From Actinomycetes bacterium (GTDB lineage: Bacteria; Actinomycetota; Acidimicrobiia; Acidimicrobiales; Palsa-688): DNA of 5,919 bases. The stretch lies in assembly GCA_021821705.1 (NCBI GenBank), contig JAKACE010000131.1, positions 1 to 5,919 on the forward strand, in the 5' to 3' direction. Below the pieces are notes generated by a model. That model did not search any database. It worked only from the letters and a program-made list of their open reading frames with translations, and was not told the origin of the DNA. Below are positions 1 to 5,534 of the stretch, one piece after another (the first letter of the stretch is position 1; each line of letters starts with the position of its first letter). Position numbers and translations under genes: made by a program.

Positions 1-377
1 GCGGCGCCGGGCACCTTTGCTGCCATCACGTGCGCAAGTGGGGTAGTGGCCCGGTGCCAGTGCCGTGACGCTCCCGCCCTGTGGGGTGCGGGGGGCCGAG
101 GTCACTAACTGATCGGCCGGCAGGTGGCGACGCCGACGCCGACGTCGAGGTCGATATAGAGCTGGGGCCCGAGCTGCGGCGCGCCGGTGCGCCGGCGCCG
201 CCCGCTGTGCCGGACGGGTGCCGTGGGGGCGTGGCATACGAAAGGGCCGGCGCGGCGGCGGTCCCTGCGGGGCCCCGGTTGGGCCGGGGAGGACGGGCCT
301 GCGAGGCGCCGGCGACAGGCCGGGCGTGCGGGGGCAAACCGCTCCCTTTGTGCTGTGGCGTATGCGACACTGCTCCT
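1..377. other. Region with no supportable gene
   Basis: I see no convincing gene here. A plus frame runs open from 81 into the kinase gene, but its translation is Gly/Ala/Arg/Pro-rich and resembles no kinase N-terminus, so I treat it as GC-driven open frame. A short run at about 123-160 is built on a repeated GACGCC-like hexamer and would read as alternating Asp/Ala/Val residues. The minus strand is also open (26-631) but reads as low-complexity Arg/Pro/Ser sequence. A minus-strand ATG at 26-24 is followed by only eight codons before the window edge, too little to judge. Confidence 0.5.
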
Positions 378-1337
378 ATGCAGGTCAGTCCGCTGGCGGA
401 AGACCAGGTCCGGGCGTTTCTGGCTGAGCGGCACGCCGAGCCGGTCGAGGCTCTCGAGCGTCTCGGAGGGGGATCGTGGTCCTCTGCGTGGGGGTACCGG
501 GTCGGCGACCGGCAGCTGGTGGCTCGCTTCGGCCCGGATGTGGCGTGGTACGAGGCCGACCGGGCAGCCATGGCCTTCGCCGGCCCGAACCTGCCGGTGC
601 CCACCGTGCACGAGATCGGGACCGCTCCCAACGGTCAGGCTTATGCCATTTCGGAGCGCCACTGCGGGCGGTTCCTGGAGGACACTCCGGCTGACCTGGC
701 GGCGGCACTCGCTGTCACGCTCACCGAATTGCTCTCTGCTCTTCGTTGCGTGCCCGCCACCGACGACCGGGTGCTCTGGCACCAGCCGGACGCGCCGGCA
801 CTGTCCTGGCGTCAGTGGCTTGCCGGTGGCCTGGTCGACGACCCGGACCAGAAGGTGCACGGCTGGAACGCCCAACTCGCCGCCGACCCGGTGTTGGCCC
901 CCCTCGCAGCGGCGGTCAGCAAGCGTACCGGCGCGCTCCTGCAGGCTTGCCCCGAACGTCGCGACCTCGTGCACGGCGACCTGCTGCACGGCAACGCGCT
1001 GGTCAGCCCGGACGCAGAGCGGCTCGAGGCGGTGTTCTCCTGGAAGTGCTCAGTACGCGGCGACTTCCTCTACGACGCCGCATGGTGCAGCTTCTGGGCC
1101 CCCTGGCACGAAGGGATCGCCGCCGTCGACCCCGCCGCAAGGGTGCTCGGAGCGTCGAGCCTGCGTGCCGACCCGGCGGCGCTCATCGACGCCGCCGTCC
1201 GCCACCATTGCTACGAGCTGCACATCGGCTACGTGCATCTGGGCTGGAACATCTGGACGGGCAACCGTCCGGACTTGGACGCAACAGCCAAGCGACTGAG
1301 CGAGGTCCTCGAGCGCGGTCCGCTCCCATTGGACTGA
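378..1337 (+). CDS. APH-family small-molecule kinase, hygromycin B kinase-like
   Basis: Predicted 319-residue cytoplasmic phosphotransferase of the aminoglycoside phosphotransferase (APH/choline kinase) fold. Such enzymes move the ATP gamma-phosphate to a hydroxyl of an antibiotic or metabolite. From memory, the layout resembles hygromycin B 4-O-kinase: an N-terminal FLAER-type helix, a Gly/Ser-rich loop at 30-36, a VARF strand with Arg50 at the ATP-lysine position (Hph also has Arg there), and the catalytic loop HGDLLHGN at 199-206 with base Asp201 and Asn206. The next expected motif, Asp-Trp/Phe carrying the second metal ligand, reads Phe-Ser-Trp with Ser221, followed by GDFLYD at 228-233. 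I chose ATG 378 because homology starts there; the open frame continues upstream to 81 but is not kinase-like. No Shine-Dalgarno is visible; GACACT at 366-371 lies where a -10 box for a leaderless transcript would be. It appears monocistronic. The substrate is unknown, and the Ser221 change leaves true kinase activity in doubt. Confidence 0.82.
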   Translation: MQVSPLAEDQVRAFLAERHAEPVEALERLGGGSWSSAWGYRVGDRQLVARFGPDVAWYEADRAAMAFAGPNLPVPTVHEIGTAPNGQAYAISERHCGRFLEDTPADLAAALAVTLTELLSALRCVPATDDRVLWHQPDAPALSWRQWLAGGLVDDPDQKVHGWNAQLAADPVLAPLAAAVSKRTGALLQACPERRDLVHGDLLHGNALVSPDAERLEAVFSWKCSVRGDFLYDAAWCSFWAPWHEGIAAVDPAARVLGASSLRADPAALIDAAVRHHCYELHIGYVHLGWNIWTGNRPDLDATAKRLSEVLERGPLPLD

Positions 1338-1503
1338 AGTCCCGGCTCCGAGGGCGCGCCCGAGGAAGAAGCCCTTGTAGAGAAACCGTTATTTCAGCGG
1401 GCTCATCTGCTCGCCCGTCGCTTGGGAGGCCACCGTCGCCCCTCTGGACTCAGCCTCGAACGGCGCAGGGCTGGCGCGGCCGGCTCTTTGGCGACCGACG
1501 GCG
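1338..1503. other. Intergenic region after the kinase gene
   Basis: No gene is supportable here. The 10-bp palindrome GGGCGCGCCC at 1352-1361, 14 nt after the kinase stop, could form a short hairpin but has no T-tract, so calling it a terminator would be speculative. A plus frame opens after a TAG at 1378-1380 and runs through into the methyltransferase-like tail described next; its first part has no recognisable family features. Confidence 0.45.
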
Positions 1504-1569
1504 TTGACCATGCTGTCCGGCCTGGCCGAGCTCGTCCCCTGGCTCGAGCAGTGGTACGAGCCTGGTCAG
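1504..1569 (+). pseudogene. Possible remnant of a PglX-type DNA methyltransferase C-terminus
   Basis: Translated from 1504, the frame reads LSGLAELVPWLEQWYEPG shortly after its start. From memory this pattern (GL-EL-PWL-QW, then acidic/Pro residues) resembles the segment near the C-terminus of PglX-like and Eco57I-type adenine methyltransferases of BREX and related restriction systems, usually continuing WHNEPDPE-like and some 30 residues more. Here the similarity stops at about 1569 and the frame then runs out of phase through the antitoxin gene. No methyltransferase catalytic motif is present upstream; the frame is closed by a TAG at 1378. I read it as a fossil fragment beside the restriction gene mcrC. 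The match is short, so chance resemblance is possible. Confidence 0.35.
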
Positions 1570-1573
1570 TGTG

Positions 1574-1579
1574 TAGAGT
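1574..1579 (+). promoter_or_regulatory. -10 element of the antitoxin-toxin operon, leaderless
   Basis: TAGAGT fits the actinobacterial TANNNT -10 pattern. Counting its last T as -7 puts +1 exactly on the A of ATG 1586, as in leaderless actinobacterial transcripts. No Shine-Dalgarno precedes this ATG, which agrees. I see no good -35 hexamer at the expected distance. The surrounding GTGTGTAGAGTGTGTGT run could also be an autoregulatory site for the ribbon-helix-helix antitoxin, which is inference. Confidence 0.5.
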
Positions 1580-1585
1580 GTGTGT

Positions 1586-1825
1586 ATGGCACGCGTGAAC
1601 ATCTACCTACCCGACGAGCTGGCCGACCAGGCGAGGGCGGCCGGGCTCAACGTGTCCAACGTGGCCCAGGAGGCGCTGCGCCGGGAGCTGGCCGGCCTGC
1701 AGACCTCGGCTTGGGTGGCCGGTGTCCTGGAACTGGACGCCCTGGACGTGCCTCACGACAAGGTGCTCGACGCCCTGGACGCCGTGCGCGAGGAGGAAGA
1801 AATGGGCCGGCGGGTTGAGCCCTGA
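1586..1825 (+). CDS. Ribbon-helix-helix antitoxin of a PIN toxin pair
   Basis: A 79-residue protein with the layout of a type II antitoxin. It opens with a ribbon-helix-helix DNA-binding domain: beta strand at residues 3-8 (RVNIYL), Pro-Asp-Glu turn at 9-11, first helix to about 19, Gly20-Leu-Asn turn, second helix from Ser24 to Leu35. The rest (about 36-79), with an acidic EEEE stretch near the end, would be the toxin-binding tail. Such proteins dimerise on their own promoter and neutralise the co-expressed toxin. ATG 1586 is preferred over GTG 1580 because the -10 box predicts transcription starting on it and family members begin close to the first strand. The stop overlaps the toxin's start region, giving translational coupling. 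The domain type is fairly certain; naming it VapB rather than a CcdA-like antitoxin rests on the PIN partner. Confidence 0.85.
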   Translation: MARVNIYLPDELADQARAAGLNVSNVAQEALRRELAGLQTSAWVAGVLELDALDVPHDKVLDALDAVREEEEMGRRVEP

Positions 1826-2213
1826 CCGACGAGCGGTAGTGGACGCCTCGCTGGTCGTGGACTTCGTCCTAGGCGGACGGGGTGCGGCGGCCATCGCCCA
1901 GCGCCTGGCCGGTCTGGAGCTGTGGGCGCCGGCGCACCTGGACATGGAGGTGCTCTCAGCCTTCGGCCGGATGCAGCGGGCCGGCGAACTGAGCGCCGCT
2001 AGCGCCGAAGAGCGCCTGCGCCGGGCGGTTGCCATCCCGGTCCACCGGCAACTTCTCACCGAGCTGGTGCCGGGTGCATGGGCGCGCCGGGGCGACGTGC
2101 GCCTGGCCGACGCCATGTACGTCGAGCTGGCTGCCCAGCTGGGAGCGCCGTTGCTGACCACTGACGCCCGGCTTGCCCGGGCCGTGCCACTTGCCGAGGT
2201 AGTAGCCGTATGA
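1815..2213 (+). CDS. PIN-domain ribonuclease toxin (VapC family)
   Basis: A 132-residue PIN-domain protein, the usual VapC length. PIN toxins are metal-dependent RNases that cut tRNA, rRNA or mRNA when freed from antitoxin. The four acidic positions expected of the active site are visible: Asp10 in VVDAS, Glu45 in DMEVL, Asp99 in LADAMYV, and Asp117 in LLTTDARLA, so it looks catalytically intact. I chose TTG 1815, which overlaps the antitoxin stop by 11 nt and leaves seven residues before the first strand; GTG 1839 is the alternative but would start only one residue before the catalytic Asp. An AGGAGG at 1791-1796, inside the antitoxin codons for its Glu run, may serve as ribosome-binding site although the spacing (about 18 nt) is long, so coupling through the overlap is likelier. 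It is the second gene of the antitoxin operon. Confidence 0.88.
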   Translation: MSPDRRAVVDASLVVDFVLGGRGAAAIAQRLAGLELWAPAHLDMEVLSAFGRMQRAGELSAASAEERLRRAVAIPVHRQLLTELVPGAWARRGDVRLADAMYVELAAQLGAPLLTTDARLARAVPLAEVVAV

Positions 2214-2219
2214 CCTGCT

Positions 2220-2233
2220 CCGGGCCGGCCCGG
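2220..2233. repeat. Perfect 14-bp palindrome after the PIN toxin gene
   Basis: CCGGGCCGGCCCGG starts 7 nt after the toxin stop and is fully self-complementary. It could help halt transcription or bind a dimeric protein. In GC-rich DNA such palindromes also arise by chance. Confidence 0.4.
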
Positions 2234-2253
2234 CAAGTCTCAGGCGCTTGTTA

Positions 2254-2279
2254 TGCGCTGCCCCTGGCGGGGCGCATTT
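2254..2279 (+). terminator. Possible terminator of the antitoxin-toxin operon
   Basis: A bulged hairpin: TGCG pairs with CGCA and CCCC with GGGG around a TGGC loop, with a 3-nt bulge on the 5' side, followed by only TTT. It lies about 40 nt after the toxin stop. The short T-tract and bulge make it weak; GC-rich actinobacterial terminators often lack long U-tracts, so it remains plausible. Confidence 0.35.
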
Positions 2280-2365
2280 GACAGTGGCAGCCGGCGCGGC
2301 GTGCCTGGCCGTCGTCACGTCCTCGGACCGGGGGCAACCCCTGGGGCCCTGCACTGCAGGCGCAA

Positions 2366-2440
2366 CCGAAGCTCGACGTAGCTCGCCTGGTATGGCTCAT
2401 CGGGTACGCGAAGGCCCCCGGGTGGCGCGTCGGTGAGATC
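2366..2440 (+). pseudogene. McrC N-terminal segment lying upstream of any usable start codon
   Basis: The McrC frame continues upstream of GTG 2441. From 2366 it reads PKLDVARLVWLIGYA, then a Gly-Trp pair and acidic residue, the conserved McrC stretch joining the N-terminal domain to the rest. An in-frame TGA at 2279-2281 closes the frame, and between it and 2441 there is no ATG, GTG or TTG (only CTG codons, e.g. 2354). The part expected before PKL, about 60-100 residues in full-length McrC, is not recognisable in this frame. In another frame, sequence just before 2350 reads VLGPGATPGAL, faintly like the usual element before PKL, hinting at a frameshift and deletion. Either the gene has lost its 5' end or it starts at a non-standard codon. 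Confidence 0.5.
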
Positions 2441-3400
2441 GTGACCCTGGAGCGGGTGGATGACCTGGTGCCGGCCCTGGCGGAGGCTTTCGCCTCTCAC
2501 GCGGAGCGGGCTCTTGCCACGGGTCTGCTGCAGGGTTACCAGGAACTCGACGACGAGGTGACCGTGCTACGGGGCAGGTTCAGGGCCGGCGAGCAATTGG
2601 GGCGACGTTACGGCATCGCCCTGCCGCTGCTCGTACGTTACGACGACTACACCGTGGACATTGCCGAGAACCGATTGCTCCGCGGCGCCGTGGAGCGCCT
2701 CCTGCGCCTGCCCGGAGTGACCAGCGCCAGCCGAGCGCGCTTACAGGCACTGCGCCACCGTCTGGCGGCTGTCAGTTCGGTCACCCCCGGAGCGAAGCTG
2801 CCCGAGTGGACGTCGAGCCGGCTCAACGCCCGCTACCACGACGCCCTTTGGCTGGCCGAACTGGTGCTGGGAGAGGGCAGCGTCAACCAGGTGCCCGGTA
2901 ACCTGCGCATCGACGGCTTCCTGGTCAACATGGCCAAGGTGTTCGAGGATTTCATGACGGCGGCACTGAGCGCCGCCCTGGTGCCTTATGGCGGGGCCTG
3001 CCGAGCGCAGGGCCCCTGGTGGCTCGACGAGCGGGCAGAGCTGGCGCTGCGCCCCGACCTGGTCTGGTACCGGGACAGCCGGCCGGCTGCCGTGGTCGAC
3101 GCCAAGTACAAGGCCGAGCGCTACGACGGGTTCCCCAACGCGGACGTCTACCAGATGCTGGCCTACTGCACGGCGTTGGACCTGCGGCGCGGCGATCTGG
3201 TGTACGCCAAGGGCAACGAGCGAGCCCGTTCATGGAGGGTGCGCAACGCCAACGTGACGGTAACCGCTCACACCCTCGACCTCGCCGCGTCACCTGACGA
3301 TGTACTGGGCCAGGTGAACGGGCTTGCAGGGCGCCTGGCAGCGGGCGCTTGTCGCACGAGCGCGCGGACCCTCAGCCGGGAGGCTGCGACCGCCGGGTAG
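2441..3400 (+). CDS. McrC-like nuclease subunit of a McrBC restriction system, N-terminally truncated
   Basis: With the first standard start (GTG 2441) this gives 319 residues of McrC, the endonuclease partner of the GTPase McrB. McrBC complexes cut modified DNA, classically containing 5-methylcytosine, when McrB translocates. Visible family segments: DDLVPALAEAF at 7-17, a VRYDDYTVDIAENRLLR core, the catalytic PD-(D/E)xK set with Asp206 in RPDLVWY and Asp220-Ala-Lys222 in VVDAKYK, then NADVYQMLAYCTAL and LVYAKG. The nuclease core looks intact. The start cuts into family homology, because conserved residues continue in frame upstream to 2366, so the protein is shorter than usual and probably compromised. 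Only a weak GGTGAG precedes GTG 2441. No McrB-like AAA+ gene is in the window; the position upstream where McrB normally lies holds the toxin-antitoxin pair. The last 25 or so residues are less conserved in style. Family assignment is firm; function is doubtful. Confidence 0.85.
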   Translation: MTLERVDDLVPALAEAFASHAERALATGLLQGYQELDDEVTVLRGRFRAGEQLGRRYGIALPLLVRYDDYTVDIAENRLLRGAVERLLRLPGVTSASRARLQALRHRLAAVSSVTPGAKLPEWTSSRLNARYHDALWLAELVLGEGSVNQVPGNLRIDGFLVNMAKVFEDFMTAALSAALVPYGGACRAQGPWWLDERAELALRPDLVWYRDSRPAAVVDAKYKAERYDGFPNADVYQMLAYCTALDLRRGDLVYAKGNERARSWRVRNANVTVTAHTLDLAASPDDVLGQVNGLAGRLAAGACRTSARTLSREAATAG

Positions 3401-3447
3401 CGGCATGGTCCTACGAGGCAAGGAGCCGTCTCGAGCCCTAGCGTACG

Positions 3448-3636
3448 ATGCGCCGTGGCTCTACTCTGGGCAGAGTAGCCCAAGTGGTGGTGGTCGACAA
3501 GGACGACGGGGCATACCTGCGCTGGTTGGAGGCCAACCCCGACGGTTTCGTCGTCAACTGCGGCCGGCCGGCCACGGCGTCGTACATGAGAGCAAATGGG
3601 CTGCCGGAGGTGAAAACCAGAGCTTCTACCGTTTGA
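3448..3636 (+). CDS. Small protein of unknown function downstream of mcrC
   Basis: A 62-codon frame beginning 47 nt after mcrC. The core AYLRWLEANPDGFVVNCGRP (about residues 22-41) looks like genuine conserved protein: from memory, small uncharacterised actinobacterial proteins share a Y-L-x-W-L...NP-x-G-F-V-x-N pattern followed by a Tyr and then a His/Cys-bearing segment. Here, after TASYM (residues 43-47), the expected continuation is not seen and the frame ends at TGA 3634-3636, so the protein may be truncated or frameshifted. The start is uncertain: ATG 3448 would include an 18-bp inverted repeat in the coding sequence, while GTG codons at 3484, 3487 or 3490 lie just after it and directly before the conserved part. 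There is no good Shine-Dalgarno for any choice. It may be cotranscribed with mcrC or have its own promoter (TAGCGT at 3439-3444 is a -10 candidate). No function can be assigned. Confidence 0.5.
   Translation: MRRGSTLGRVAQVVVVDKDDGAYLRWLEANPDGFVVNCGRPATASYMRANGLPEVKTRASTV
3461..3478. repeat. Perfect 8-bp inverted repeat, candidate operator
   Basis: CTACTCTG and CAGAGTAG flank a 2-nt GG centre, an 18-bp near-continuous dyad. It lies 17 nt after the TAGCGT -10 candidate and 5 nt before the first of the tandem GTG codons of the small gene. The tiny loop argues for a protein-binding site rather than an RNA hairpin. If ATG 3448 is the true start, the dyad is coding sequence and may be incidental. 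Confidence 0.45.
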
Positions 3637-3802
3637 GCACGGTGCTCGCCGACACGTGGCTTGCCATCCGAGGGGTGGCCGTCCGTTCGCCTTTGGTGGC
3701 GACGGAGCCCCTGCCGCCGGTAGCGCAAGGCCATGGGGAGTGCGCCGGTGAATGGGCTGAGGGACACGTCGACAGCCGGTAGACGGGCCGTGGCCGAAGT
3801 GG
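3637..3802. other. Convergent intergenic stretch with coding-like third frame
   Basis: This gap lies between the small gene and the end of hipA, which converge. From about 3600 to the TAG at 3780-3782, the frame one base behind the small gene's frame (frame of 3600, 3603...) has high GC at third positions and reads ENQSFYRLSTVLADTWLAIR and onward to a run ending VDSR. This may be the original continuation of the small gene after a frameshift, or plain GC bias. No strong terminator separates the convergent genes; GTGGTC at 3799-3804 can pair with GACCAC at 3822-3827 with a long loop, a weak candidate. Confidence 0.3.
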
Positions 3803-5110
3803 TCAGGAGCGGAGTGGGGCCGACCACGTAGCGATGTCTGTGGCGATCAGCGCCGCGGTCGCTTCTGGTAGCCCTGCTTCCTCGGCGAACCTCGGCCATT
3901 GGGCGACCGCTTCGAGCGCTTGTTCGACGACGTCGGACGCCCCCGGTACCGCGAAGCGGTCACCGACTTCCATGATGTCCCTCCTCGAGATAGCGCTCCT
4001 GTGGCCGTTGACGGCCATGAGGTGCTCGTGCGTCCACTTGCTCGACCGGGAGTGCGCGTGCGTCACGTCGTACGCGGGGGAGAGCCGCCATTCACCGCCC
4101 TGGGGCAGCAGGAAGCCGAAGTTCTTGGGGTGGTCGTCGCAGATCGCGGCCGCCACGTTGAAGGTCATACGGCGGAACACTTCGGCCCGCCCCGCCGGTC
4201 CGAGGTCGAGCGGGTTGTCGACCACGAGGAACAGCTGAGCGTAGTCGTGCGCGCCGATCTGGCGGAAGTCGAGGTGGCTCATGGCGCACAGCGTCTGCGT
4301 GTGGACCTTGGCGCCATCGGCAGTACGGTCGAAGCGCCGCGTCATGAAGTGCGCTCGCCCACCCTCCTCCAGGAGCCGGCATTCTGTCATTTCGATCCCT
4401 GCAGCCACGGCCATGCGGTGGTAGGCGTACTCGGTCCTTCCGAAGTTGCCCGTTGTGCCGAGGGCGGGGTCGGCGCCGACACCGTCGAACTTGAGTAGCC
4501 ACTGCTCGAAGCCCGGATCTGCCGGCACCTGACCCGAACGCAGCTCCCCGGTCGCGGGGTTGAGTGCCACGACCGCCTTGGCGCGAGCACCGCCTGCGGA
4601 CGTTCCGACGGCCATGAGATGTTCGAGCGCGGCGGTCCCATCTTCGGTGCGGAAATCGCCCGCGAGAGCGCTTCGCGCCGCGACTACCAACTCCGAGAGC
4701 TCGACCGCGGTTGCCTTGCGCGTCCTGGGGCCGCGTACCGGATGGAACTCCAGTGCTCCGAGGCCGCGCGTCCCGAGGTACGCCAGTCGGTCGAGCGGGG
4801 TGATGTCCTCGGCACGCACCCCCTCGCTTGCGAGATATGCCGTCGTCAGCGCATTGCCGAAGTCGTCGGGGAGCGCGTCGGCGATCATGGCCGGCAGGCG
4901 GTTGTACGTCTGGACCGGCAGAGCCGGGAAGACGAAAGGGTCGGCTGCCGCCGAGGTCGGCATGTGGACCGGTGCCAGCTCGATCCCTGTCCTTGCCCAC
5001 GCGGGCTCGTACTCGAAGGCGTAGAAGCCGGACGTCGGGTCGCGGGCGAGCGCCCCGACCCGTGCTCCCCAACACCGCACCTCGACCACGTTGACGGGTT
5101 GGTAGGCCAT
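3803..5110 (-). CDS. HipA-family serine/threonine kinase toxin
   Basis: A 435-residue HipA-like toxin, typical length for the family. HipA proteins are eukaryotic-like Ser/Thr kinases; E. coli HipA phosphorylates glutamyl-tRNA synthetase and induces persistence. The N-terminal subdomain (about 1-125) includes the YNRLPAMIADALPDDFGN segment. The regulatory loop GTSAGGARAK (169-178) matches the E. coli loop that carries autophosphorylated Ser150; the equivalent here is Ser171. Lys207 in WLLKFD fits the ATP lysine, Asp325 and Asn330 in DDHPKN the catalytic base and metal ligand, and Asp348 in LSPAYDV the DFG-equivalent metal ligand. All key residues are present, so the kinase looks active. ATG at 5110 overlaps the hipB stop by one base (TAATG), so translation is probably coupled and expression is under the hipB promoter. 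The target in this organism is unknown. The gene ends convergently with the mcrC-side genes. Confidence 0.93.
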   Translation of the reverse strand: MAYQPVNVVEVRCWGARVGALARDPTSGFYAFEYEPAWARTGIELAPVHMPTSAAADPFVFPALPVQTYNRLPAMIADALPDDFGNALTTAYLASEGVRAEDITPLDRLAYLGTRGLGALEFHPVRGPRTRKATAVELSELVVAARSALAGDFRTEDGTAALEHLMAVGTSAGGARAKAVVALNPATGELRSGQVPADPGFEQWLLKFDGVGADPALGTTGNFGRTEYAYHRMAVAAGIEMTECRLLEEGGRAHFMTRRFDRTADGAKVHTQTLCAMSHLDFRQIGAHDYAQLFLVVDNPLDLGPAGRAEVFRRMTFNVAAAICDDHPKNFGFLLPQGGEWRLSPAYDVTHAHSRSSKWTHEHLMAVNGHRSAISRRDIMEVGDRFAVPGASDVVEQALEAVAQWPRFAEEAGLPEATAALIATDIATWSAPLRS

Positions 5111-5448
5111 TAGCCTGGCTCGGGGTCAGGCCGGCCCCTGCGGCCAGCGCGGACCCGGGACCGTGGCGTCCGCTGCTTGCTCAGGAGCATCTGCATCGGC
5201 GACACCCCGACCGGTGGTGCCAACGATTCCAGCCACTCCGTGCGCCCGAGGGCGCGAAGGACACTGATGAGGGTCCGTAGCGAGGACCCCTTGCCTCGCT
5301 CCAGGTTGGAGACCGCCCCGATCGAGACATCTGCCAGTGTCGCCAGCCCCGCCTGGTCCAAGTTGCGACCGATCCGCACGCGACGGACCTGGGCGCCGAG
5401 GGCGGCCTCCCACTCTTCGACCGTTCGATAGCTACGGTTGACTTCCAT
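5110..5448 (-). CDS. HipB-like XRE-family antitoxin and repressor
   Basis: A 112-residue helix-turn-helix protein. The XRE/Cro domain spans about residues 15-75: a first helix with LGAQVRRVRI, the HTH pair QAGLATLADVSIGAVSNLERG (positions 32-52), then the LRTLISVLRALG helix. The C-terminal SPMQMLLSKQ stretch and a basic Arg-rich tail (about 83-112) follow, as in XRE partners of HipA kinases. It should bind HipA to silence it and repress the operon. ATG at 5448 starts just before the family's N-terminal helix; upstream, TAGGAAG abuts the ATG, giving a purine-rich but very close ribosome-binding site. It is the first gene of the operon, one-base overlap with hipA. The assignment rests on fold and context. 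Confidence 0.9.
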   Translation of the reverse strand: MEVNRSYRTVEEWEAALGAQVRRVRIGRNLDQAGLATLADVSIGAVSNLERGKGSSLRTLISVLRALGRTEWLESLAPPVGVSPMQMLLSKQRTPRSRVRAGRRGRPDPEPG

Positions 5449-5477
5449 CTTCCTAGGTATAGATCGGGCTCAGCATC

Positions 5478-5489
5478 TCTACACATAGA
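5478..5489. repeat. Small inverted repeat over the hipBA -10 box and start site
   Basis: TCTA-CACA-TAGA, two 4-bp complementary arms around a 4-bp centre, overlaps the -10 hexamer and the predicted transcription start. It is placed where HipB could block RNA polymerase, but the arms are short and it does not match the E. coli HipB operator (TATCC-N8-GGATA). Assignment as operator is inference. Confidence 0.35.
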
Positions 5490-5515
5490 ATAGTGCTTGT
5501 TATGGCCTATGTCAA
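5487..5515 (-). promoter_or_regulatory. Promoter of the hipBA operon
   Basis: On the minus strand TTGACA (5515-5510) and TATTCT (5492-5487) are separated by exactly 17 nt, a near-consensus housekeeping sigma promoter. Predicted transcription start is near 5480, leaving a leader of about 32 nt before hipB ATG 5448. A strong promoter is usual for autorepressed toxin-antitoxin operons. Confidence 0.75.
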
Positions 5516-5534
5516 GTCGCAGTTCGTTGACTTG
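5513..5534. repeat. Inverted repeat between divergent -35 boxes
   Basis: CAAGTC (5513-5518) and GACTTG (5529-5534) are perfect complements separated by 10 nt, about one and a half helical turns centre to centre. The arms overlap the -35 hexamers of the hipBA promoter and of a plus-strand promoter candidate, so a dimeric regulator here could control both directions. Confidence 0.4.

Noticed and set aside
81..377. N-terminal extension of the kinase gene from an upstream start
   Set aside because: The translation is low-complexity Gly/Ala/Arg/Pro sequence, and kinase-like homology begins at ATG 378.
105..989. Long minus-strand open frame across the kinase gene
   Set aside because: It is antisense to a well-supported gene and its translation has no recognisable domain; long shadow frames are normal in GC-rich DNA.
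1586..2213. Novel toxin-antitoxin type
   Set aside because: The ribbon-helix-helix plus PIN arrangement with four acidic catalytic residues is the standard VapBC-like pattern.
2240..2280. Integron attC-like site suggested by GTTATGCGC
   Set aside because: The paired core sites and imperfect long stem of attC are not present; the sequence fits a short terminator-like hairpin better.
4092..5075. Long alternate minus-strand frame inside hipA
   Set aside because: Arg/Pro-rich shadow of hipA, whose own frame has all kinase motifs.
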